From the NCBI GenBank assembly GCA_016648135.1, contig JADDOH010001963.1, positions 121,362 through 185,361 of the forward strand: a DNA stretch of 64,000 nt, read 5' to 3'. The notes below the pieces were generated by a model. The model did not search any database and was not told the origin of the DNA. It saw nothing but the letters and a program-made list of their open reading frames with translations. Below, in pieces: positions 56,167 through 64,000 of the stretch. Position 1 is the first letter of the stretch, and the number at the start of each line of letters is the position of its first letter. The position numbers and the translations under genes are program-made. Source of the stretch: Agrypnia vestita. Lineage: Eukaryota; Arthropoda; Insecta; Trichoptera; Phryganeidae.

Positions 56167-58199
56167 CAGTACGGCCACTGTATGATGGCACTTTTGACGT
56201 TTAGACTTACATGAAGTTTCGTAATTAACGGCAGCTAAACATTGGAGGACAAATGCTATACTTTATTGCGCGAACGCCAGAGTAGTGATGTCCATCAACA
56301 TTAAATATGGAATGAACGAAATGATTCAAAATGTTATAGGATATTGATTGTCTGTATAATATGCGTAGAATACGCAGAATAAGTATCCAAAATAACACAA
56401 CAAATCTGACAGATCGATTGTGCCATCTAAATATGATCTTTTTCTATGGCTTTATTAGAGGGCAAAGAAAACGGCTACAAAACAATGAAATATTTAAGTT
56501 TGATGAAATATTTAATGAGATATCTTAAGAATGAAATATTTAAGAACTAGATAAGACATTTGTAAATGTAATATTGAATAAAATTCATGTTTTGTGGTTT
56601 GGATATACAGGAAAGCTCGCGCGATGGGGATAAAATCATTAAAAAACCGCGCAAAGCGCCGCGGACCATTATAGAATGGCCGCTATATTGATGGAATTAA
56701 TGTAAATGTCCTGCCTCGAAGAGGCGAGGAAGCAAAAATACATAAGTATTTTTAAATGTGCCAAATGAATCCTTTTATGTGATATTTTAAAGTACAAATT
56801 AAAATAAATAATGTTTTATCTGAGCCATCATATGGGAGAGTAAATTTGGCGACACTGGTATGGATGATAATGCTCTTCGTACGCCAAAAAAGAGAACACG
56901 ATCAAAACCAATCGTAGGCATCGATAATTTTGATAGTGATGCCATCCGAAGACATGTGTATGAATTTTATTTACGCAAAGAATATCCAACGAAGGAAAAG
57001 TTACTGAAATCACTGAAAGAAGCTGGTTTATTTTTCGGTGGAAAATCTTCACTATCAAAAATTTTGAGTAAGCTAGGTTTTGCGTACAGGCAGTGTAATA
57101 AACGCAAGATATTAATGGAAAGGAACGATATCGTGATGAAAAGGTGTACTTTTTTACGAAATGTGAACCAAATAGAAGATTGGCAAAATGTGGTGTTTAT
57201 GGATGAGACGTGGCTTAATGCCAACCATACAGTTAGCCGTTCTTGGACCGATGACACCGCAGCATCTACGTCTAAAGTTCCAATTGGAAAAGGAGGCAGA
57301 CTTATAATTTGTCACGCCGGGACCGCTAATGGATTCGTCGAAGGATCCTTGATGGCTTTTGTATCAAAAACCACTGGAGATTATCATGAAGAAATGAACG
57401 GAGAAAAGTTTACGGAGTGGTTTACCACAATGTTGTGTATCCTTCCCGAACCATCTATAATAATAATGGACAATGCCCCGTACCACTCGATGAAGATCGA
57501 TAAGCCGCCTGCTCAGTCCCAAAAGAAAGCTGATATCGTTGCGTGGCTTCAAAAAAAATGGCATAGATGCAAATATGGACATGTTGAAAGCGGAGTTACT
57601 TCAATTATTAAAACAAAACATCCGGCAAAATCACGGTACGTCATTGATGAAATCGCCTCGGAATATGGGCACCAAGTAATACGATTACCACCTTACCATT
57701 GCGAATACAACGCAATTGAATTGATATGGGCTCAAATCAAGGGATATGCAGCAAGGCATAATACAGAACCTCCATTTACGACATCAAAAATGTTAAAATT
57801 ATTAGAAGAAGCTTGTCAACGTACAACTCAAACAGACTGGGCTAATGTAGTGAATAGAACCGTGCGACGAATAAAGGAAGATTACGAAAGAGATATTAGA
57901 ATCGATAATATTTTAGATAATGATATTATAATTAATTTAGGAAATGATAGCAGCGAAGATAGTTCAATGGAGAGTGATAGTAATGGGGATGAATCAGATT
58001 GAAACATTCAAGTAAATATTTTTATCTAAGAAAAATGTGATTAATTATTCTTCTATAACCTTTTTTATGTACAAAGACTTTCTCAACTCACACCGTGCGA
58101 CGAATTTTTTTTTCGACTGAATTATTTCGTTAATGATTTGAAGTGTGTCACAACACTATTACGATCTGTCAAAAATGCCATCTTATGATGGCTCGAGTA
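56167..58199 (+). mobile_element. Tc1/mariner-superfamily transposon, apparently intact (DD82E)
   Basis: TA at 56165-56166 and 58200-58201. Imperfect inverted termini share GCCA..ATGATGGCA.TTTTTGAC (56174-56199 against 58192-58165 reversed). It contains one uninterrupted transposase gene and nothing nested. Length about 2.03 kb. Confidence 0.75.
56860..58002 (+). CDS. DDE transposase, Tc1/mariner superfamily, DD82E
   Basis: 380 codons without interruption. N-terminal part is basic (TPKKRTRSKP) with a probable helix-turn-helix (KSSLSKILSKLGF). Catalytic boxes: VVFMDETWLN (Asp115), IIIMDNAPYHS (Asp204) and LPPYHCEYNAIELIWAQIK (Glu287). The second Asp and Glu are separated by 82 residues, much more than the 34-41 of common families. 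The C-terminus is acidic (SSEDSSMESDSNGDESD). It cuts and pastes its own element; all three catalytic residues are present, so activity is possible. I recall a DD82E family called Sailor, which this may belong to; not checked. A host-domesticated gene is less likely because inverted ends and TA flanks are visible. Confidence 0.9.
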   Translation: MDDNALRTPKKRTRSKPIVGIDNFDSDAIRRHVYEFYLRKEYPTKEKLLKSLKEAGLFFGGKSSLSKILSKLGFAYRQCNKRKILMERNDIVMKRCTFLRNVNQIEDWQNVVFMDETWLNANHTVSRSWTDDTAASTSKVPIGKGGRLIICHAGTANGFVEGSLMAFVSKTTGDYHEEMNGEKFTEWFTTMLCILPEPSIIIMDNAPYHSMKIDKPPAQSQKKADIVAWLQKKWHRCKYGHVESGVTSIIKTKHPAKSRYVIDEIASEYGHQVIRLPPYHCEYNAIELIWAQIKGYAARHNTEPPFTTSKMLKLLEEACQRTTQTDWANVVNRTVRRIKEDYERDIRIDNILDNDIIINLGNDSSEDSSMESDSNGDESD

Positions 58200-58346
58200 T
58201 AATAAAAATATTGTCGACAATGCCCTGCGGTAAAATTCATTTAGAGTTGCGGTAAAATTAATTTCTTATGGCGAAAAAGTATTGTTCGAGGTCTAAGTAA
58301 ATTACTTCTCTAGAAGAGATTGCGTCACCCTACATAATATTGTGCG

Positions 58347-58433
58347 TTTCGACAATTTGTCGAAACCGGGATTCGAACCACGGACCTCCTCCTATCCGGG
58401 GCAGCCGCGTTATCCAATTAAGCTATAGCGGCC
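58347..58433 (-). repeat. tRNA-like SINE head
   Basis: Minus strand: GGCCGCTATAGCTTAATTGG (A-box TAGCTTAATTGG), a CCCCGGATAGG anticodon arm and B-box GGTTCGAATCC. The acceptor strands do not pair, so it is not a working tRNA. Same family as 46500-46960. The 3' side ends in a perfect palindrome, TTTCGACAATTTGTCGAAA (58348-58366). Confidence 0.75.
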
Positions 58434-58499
58434 TTGTATATTTCCGTGAATATATCGACTTTATCTGTAAGTCTCATTTTATTAATTGATTGTCCCAAC

Positions 58500-60850
58500 A
58501 AGAGCTCAACATTTGAATTAGACCCCAACTACAACGGCCCACCCTTCCCCGGATGGATACCTTTCACTTGTATTCTACAATTACAATAAAAGTATCTATT
58601 TCATTTTAATTTAAGCCGGTGCAACATCTTATAAGGCCCTGTTTCTATAGCGAAATACAAAGTAAAAATATTAAACCTGCAAACCGCAGTGTGGCGCTGG
58701 CCTTTGTTTCACTGAATTTGTCGGCAGTTATTTCACGTGTTTGAAATGATATTGAATGATTTTAATGACCCTAATGAGCGAAATAGACCCAGGAAGAAAG
58801 GCAATCCGATAAATAATTAAAAATAAAGAGTATAATTGATATAAATACTTGTGAATTTTAATTAAATTACGGTATATTTTGGACGTTAAATATTGACGAA
58901 AATGAAACAAAATATTACAGTAGCACCTACCGAAAGGGCTTCTGGAATTGCAAATTATCAGGTGCACCTGCTAATGCAATTGTGTATTCTCAGAAATGGA
59001 TATTTCGGTCAATTAAGAATGTTTGCATAGTTAAGAATGAAAATAATTAAAAAATTAGTAACACCAATGCGGCTCTGCGAGTATTATACGAGTATATTTG
59101 AAAGCCAAGCATTCTTTGTTTATATTGGGGATTAAGTTTTATTGTCTCGCCTTTTCAAATAGTACAGTTTTTGTCAAACTACTTTTATGGCTCTGCAAGA
59201 ATTATCTATTGTAAGCTGCCCATTTTGTGAATTTTGCGATCTATTTGGGTTAATTGTTTTATTAGCCTATTTAAATACTGGAGGGTTTTTTCATCCGCTA
59301 GAACTTTTATGACACCGCCAAATTCGCATTCACGGCGAAATATTCTGCTGCATGCGAGACGCCCGCGCTGTATTTTGTCCGGACCGACGCTACCTACCTA
59401 CATTCTCGGCTTCTAGAGCGAAAATGGCGGACCACCCTTACATTTTTTGTTTCTGTGCGTAACATCAAGTATTATGAAAAAACAGAAGTAATTTGCCTAA
59501 AACTTGTTGATTAATTGCATATATTTATACACACGTAATGATAAACATAATACAATATCTATTCATACAATTAATTACTATGAATAAATTACTGGAAGCA
59601 TTTGAATATTTGAAATTTCCGAAATTAAGCCGAATTACAGTAATACAAGCGTAGAAATGACAGTAGGAATGTTAATGCACTTTATATATTTTATTCTAGG
59701 AAATGAAAGAACTTTCTAAGAAACAATCTGACGGGGTCTTCGTTAGTAATTAGTTGCGAATCGGGTTTTTACGGCCTCTTAAGCAATTCCAAGAATTGGA
59801 TTTTTCAGACACCTATACAATTAAGTAGGTATATTTGTATGAAGTTAAATATGAAAGTAAATAATATTTGTATTGCGGGTGCGGCTCTGGTATTGTGAGG
59901 ATTATCCGGATTATTGTCTTTGCAATATTTGCTTAGATTTACAGCGGCTGTTCTTTGGTTAGAATTTTGACTTTTGTTGTTTTCTTTGAAAAATATTTAT
60001 TAGGTACCCTATTATAAAATTTTACTACCCTTGTTCACATTTGGGTAATGGAAAAACCCATAAAAGAAGTGGCTTTTTTTATTGGACTCATTTAATTTTT
60101 TCTTTTGAATATCAAACAAAATACCAATATCGTGTTTCGAAAAACGTATTATGAAGATTTATTTGTATGGGTAAATTGAGTTCAGCTAAAAATATTTGCA
60201 CTACTTAGGCGAGAAACGAAAATAAGCGGGAAACGTATTAAGCCTAATAAAATATGCGATTTGTAAGGGACTTTTTCGGGACCGCAAAGTTTAAACTTAT
60301 TTTGCGGGAGAACTTATTAAAAGTGAATTTATTAAGCGAGTTTCACTGTATTATAGATTTGTATTTGAGTTTATAAGATCTATTGTAATTAATTAATATG
60401 AATGTATTTCTGGTAAATACAATTTATTTATATATATGTATTGATGCACCTACAGACAAATATCAATGTGATGTTTTGTGGGTCTGAGATGTAAAAAAAA
60501 ATAAATTAATAAATAAATAAAAAAATAATAAAAAAAAAAAAGACCGATCTAATCACACAGCTGTATTGTGACCCCAATGGAAATCGGCCGTGGAACCCCT
60601 CACATGGAAAACCACCGAACTCCAGGACCGCTATAACGCCAGAAACTAAAAATGATTGGGTCAGGTCTTTTTATTAATGTTTATACCATATATGTTTTTA
60701 AACTGGAATGTCACTCAAAATATTATTTCATAAACTGTTTTACCTTTTAATTATATATATATACTCACAGTATTTTCAAGACTTCAATTCCTTTATAAGC
60801 ATACAAATAAAATTGAAATAAGTAAATAGTTTTCTTTGGAAAATTTAAGA
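58500..60850. other. Intergenic, nothing firmly recognised
   Basis: An A-rich tract at 60489-60541 followed by GACCGATCTAATCACACAGC could be a LINE tail. TTTATTAAGCGAGTTTCACTG at 60330-60350 resembles a pogo-type terminus. No gene found. Confidence 0.45.
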
Positions 60851-60959
60851 ATATTTAAAAATATATACAATATTCTTGTGATCTAATCAAAATTTTAAAT
60901 TCTGAGGTAGTCTTAAATGCAGGTATAAGAACACTGAAAAATAAAGTGCGTGAAAATAT

Positions 60960-61930
60960 ATTATTTTTAACTGTGATTTGCGACTGCGAATAAATGAGTG
61001 GTGAAAGACAAAAAACTTTTTCACCAGTGTGCTTACGCAAACGTGCTTTAAAGATAGCACGTATATTACACTGCAAGCATATCATCTTCTCTATTAGGTG
61101 CGATTGAGCGTGGCATGGAAAGTGTTACTTCATGAGCATGAAAAAAGATTATATCCGGTGTGCTTAAGAACATGTAATTTTAAACTTGACTTATAATTGC
61201 AAGAATAATTGCACTGCGGACATGAAAACAGTTTTTCAGCAGAGTGCGTAAGAGTATGTCTTTTTAAGTTTGATATTGTATTGCATGAATAATTGCACTG
61301 CGACCACGAAAATAGTTTTTCACCAGAGTGCGTAAGAGTATGTCTTTTTAAGTGTGATTCTGTATTGAACGAATAATTGCATTGCGAACATGAAAAAAGT
61401 TTTTTTTCACTGTGCTTAAGCAGATGTGCTTTTAAATTTGACTTACGATTGCTAGAATAATTGCACTGCGAACATGAAAAATTTTCACCAGAGTGCGTAA
61501 GCGTATGACTTTTAAAGTTTGATTTTGCATTGCATGAATAATTGCACTGCGAACATGAAAAAAGTTTTCTTCCAGTGTGGTTAAGCACATGTACTTTTAA
61601 ATTTGACTTATAATTGCAAGAATAATTGCACTGCGAACATAAAAATAGTTTTTCACCAGAGTGCGTAAGAGTATGGGTTTTTAGGCATGATTTTGTATTG
61701 CATGAATAATTGCACTGATAACATGAAAAAAGTTTTTTCCCAGTGTGGTTAAGCAAATGTACTTTTAAATATGACTTCCTAGTGCAAGAATAATTGCACT
61801 GCGAACATGAAAACGGTTTTTCTCCAGAATGCGTAAGAGCATGCCTTCTTAAGGATGACTTCCGATAGCAAGAATAATTGCACTGCAAACACGAAAACGT
61901 CTTCCTTTCAGCGATACTCAGCAATTCCAT
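60960..61930 (-). CDS. Tandem C2H2 zinc-finger protein, nine fingers, 3' end decayed
   Basis: Minus frame from MELLSIAERK (about 61930) to a stop at 61130. It has nine C-x2-C-x12-H-x3-H fingers with consensus FSCSQCNYSCN-KS-LK-H. H-to-C linkers alternate between HSGEK and HTGKK-like in the first five, pointing to growth by two-finger duplications. Finger 8 has Trp for its first Cys. Beyond the stop a tenth, broken finger (MICLQCNIRAIFKARLRKHT) continues to about 61000. Upstream, the open frame extends into a half palindromic element, so the true first exon or promoter is not evident. DNA-binding is likely if expressed; it may be a transposed or pseudogene copy. Confidence 0.65.
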
Positions 61931-61934
61931 ATAA

Positions 61935-62108
61935 TAATAACGTTTTACAATAAATAAGTAAGAAATATTGAAAAAAATGCAAACTTTGATGTCGCATATC
62001 TCCATAACTATTGATATTAGGTCATGATAGCTTGTACATTTTCGACTCATAATCAAGGCAGGAATATAGTCCTACGAGGTTTTTAATGTTTTCCAAATAA
62101 CCCTGTAT
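61935..62108. repeat. Palindromic element A, right half only
   Basis: CGTTTTACAATAAATAAGTA to AATAACCCTGTATAT is the right arm of subfamily A. The left arm is replaced by the zinc-finger array. Confidence 0.8.
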
Positions 62109-62746
62109 ATACAGCGACGATTTGTTATAGATAAGAAACATACTCTGCAATTCACTACTATATTTTGGTATAATCACTAAATAATAAGTCATTGTTTTCC
62201 TTTATTTTGATTTGTTCAGTAAATTCTTTATCAAATTTTTTTAATGTAACATATACTAAATGTTTTTTATTGTAAAATTTATTATATTCATTATGGAATT
62301 GGCGGATTTGATGTAAATAAATATTTAATTCAAATTTATCGTATTTTATTTTAAAACCTTTACATTTTCAGGAATAAATATTAATTTAAACACATAAATA
62401 TATAAATAAATCAAGCTAAATGTATGTGACGGTCGCTAGGTGGCAACTGTTAAAATCATAGAATTCATGACTTTATGAGTGCGCGTTCTTTATCTTCTTT
62501 ATTCTGTGACGACCACCGACGTCTACTAGAGGTGGGTCGCTAACGAACGAACTGTACAAAAATGAACAGTTCACTTTTCTGAACGAACGAATGGAACAGT
62601 TCATTTTAGTGAACTAGTTTTCATTTGTTCGGCCCGTCTAAAATCATTTTTTTTAAAACGATTAGTGTTGGTGGAAATTCCATTTTCATCGTTCAGCAAA
62701 TATCAATCCTACCTGCCGCCTCTCGCTAGCGATATTTTTTGCTGAA
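62109..62746. other. Intergenic with a GAACGAAC/AACAGTTCA cluster
   Basis: Around 62540-62610, GAACGAACTGT, GAACAGTTCA and GAACGAACGAATGGAACAG repeat in short order, following AGAGGTGGGTCGC. It looks like a transposon terminus of unknown type. Confidence 0.35.
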
Positions 62747-62750
62747 TTAA

Positions 62751-62870
62751 GGCCTCGGATACGAGAGGTGCCGGCCATGATATAAATAAGCTCACTATGC
62801 CGCCAATGCGCCCCTCACTATTCTGGCGCATTAACGCTGTGATGCTCGCCGCTCGTATTGTACCCGAGGC
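62751..62870. repeat. Small piggyBac-like MITE
   Basis: GGCCTCGGATACGAG and CTCGTATTGTACCCGAGGC inverted, TTAA on both sides (62747-62750, 62871-62874). 120 bp, non-coding. Confidence 0.6.
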
Positions 62871-62989
62871 TTAACGATAATATCATTTGCAGTTAATCCT
62901 ATTAATGCATGTTGCGCCTATCTCGCGTGCAACGTACCGATCGCGCTTATATTTTCTAAATTAACATAAGTAAATAATAAATTTTTTGT

Positions 62990-63510
62990 TTTATTTATTT
63001 TTATTTATTTAATTTACGGTACAAATACTGTTCTTATATATAACATAATAGATTAAACATTTTTTTAAAATACTTGGTAGTCATGTAGACCTCATCAGTG
63101 AAGAGAAGCTCTTGAGTCTGAAGAAGGAGCCACAGTTCTTATTCCTTGTTATAATATATAGGTACATAGTGTATACAAGTTATTTATTAATACAGTAAAA
63201 AAGGTAAATTTTGAGTTATTTTGAAAAAAGCTATAGGTTTAAATGATTTATGAATTTAAGTTTGATTTTAGAAATTTTTTAATTTTTTTGATTTGCTCTG
63301 AGAGGTTACTGATGCATCGTATCTGGAGAGGTAAGTTATTATAGTAATTAATGGCTTTATAAATATAGTGATGCTGCATTTGGGTTGTTTTACATTTAGG
63401 CATTATGAATTGGTTTCCATTTCTCATAAGTTTGAAATATTCCTGGTTTAGGTAAGGTTTTTTCTTTACATATTTTGAATATGGAAACTTGCTTGAAAAT
63501 GTCATCTACG
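62990..63510 (-). mobile_element. LINE fragment, reverse-transcriptase C-terminus
   Basis: Minus frame 63505-63248: SKYVKKKPYLNQEYFKLMRN, GNQFIMPKCKTTQMQHHYIY and KAINYYNNLPLQIR. The last (YN-LP) is the conserved C-terminal box. AAATAAATAAAAATAAAT tail near 62990-63020. Confidence 0.65.
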
Positions 63511-63629
63511 TTTGGTACTGGAAAAAATTTAAAGAGATCAATGTAAATCAATTCCGTTAATTTCAAAATACATAAATACTTTTTAAACTTATTTCATAGA
63601 TACCTAATACATATGATATATTAATATGA

Positions 63630-63850
63630 AAACGAGTGCTACTTGAATTACATCTCTAAAATAGAGGAGTCTGTAGTACGTAACCCAAAAACGTTCTGGT
63701 CATTTATTAAATCAAAATCTAAGTCATTCAACTTGCCAAGTAATATGACTATTAATGATGGATTTGTACCAGATATCTGGAAATCGGCATTTATTAAGCC
63801 GAAACATAAAAAAGGCTCGAAATCAGACGTTGCAAATTATTTTTAGAAAT
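63630..63850 (+). mobile_element. LINE (jockey-like) reverse-transcriptase N-terminal fragment
   Basis: Plus frame: NYISKIEESVVRNPKTFWSF, IKSKSKSFNLPSNMTIND, then directly VPDIWKSAFIKPKHKKGSKS DVANY. The P-W.... I.P..KKG....NYRPI motif of reverse transcriptases is present. An internal deletion joins the two parts, and it breaks off at NYF. Confidence 0.7.
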
Positions 63851-64000
63851 TATTTTAGAAATTATTTTTAGAATTTGTTACCAGATTTAATATTGTAGGA
63901 AACCGGCTTGACTCCCCAATGCATAAAAGATAGACACTAATTATGCAACAGTGACTGTTCTCCATTATTTTTTATGTATTTATCTATTTTTACTTATATG

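Overview
The window looks like insect nuclear DNA, most probably from a moth or butterfly. Short GC-rich exons with GT-AG splice sites sit in AT-rich introns packed with mariner, hAT, piggyBac, Harbinger, Helitron-like, Penelope-like and non-LTR (LINE) remnants. The lepidopteran assignment is an inference from gene families and repeat style; the species cannot be named from sequence alone.

Left edge (1-1789, minus strand): the 5' part of a gene for a ZAD-type C2H2 zinc-finger protein. Three exons can be joined in frame, and the gene runs off the left edge. Positions 1790-16640 hold mostly repeats: a Harbinger-like element with a decayed MADF domain, a 196-bp palindrome carrying a hammerhead-ribozyme core on both strands, palindromic elements, a Tigger/pogo-like element interrupted by two LINE fragments, and a piggyBac deletion derivative. 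A CpG-rich block near 5740-6149 ends in a clean splice donor and may be the promoter and first non-coding exon of the next gene.

Centre (17315-51186, plus strand): one complete gene for an oxysterol-binding-protein-related protein of the ORP5/ORP8 type. I joined 21 coding exons by reading splice sites and phases. They give 4,095 nt including the stop (1,364 aa), or 967 aa if the 1,191-nt phase-symmetric exon 9 is skipped. The layout is polybasic N-terminus, PH domain, linker, sterol/lipid-transfer (ORD) domain with the EQVSHHPP signature, and a C-terminal membrane anchor. That is the layout of ER-anchored lipid exchangers at ER-plasma membrane contacts. Nearly every long intron contains transposable elements, several nested with readable target-site duplications.

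Right part (51187-64000): probable 3' UTR, inverted-repeat elements, an apparently intact Tc1/mariner-superfamily transposon with an uninterrupted 380-aa transposase and a DD82E catalytic spacing, a tRNA-like SINE, a nine-finger C2H2 zinc-finger ORF abutting half of a palindromic element, and LINE fragments at the end.

The observations most worth following are the hammerhead-like motifs (one well formed, one tied to a Penelope GIY-YIG remnant), the intact DD82E element, and the large in-frame cassette exon of the ORP8-like gene.
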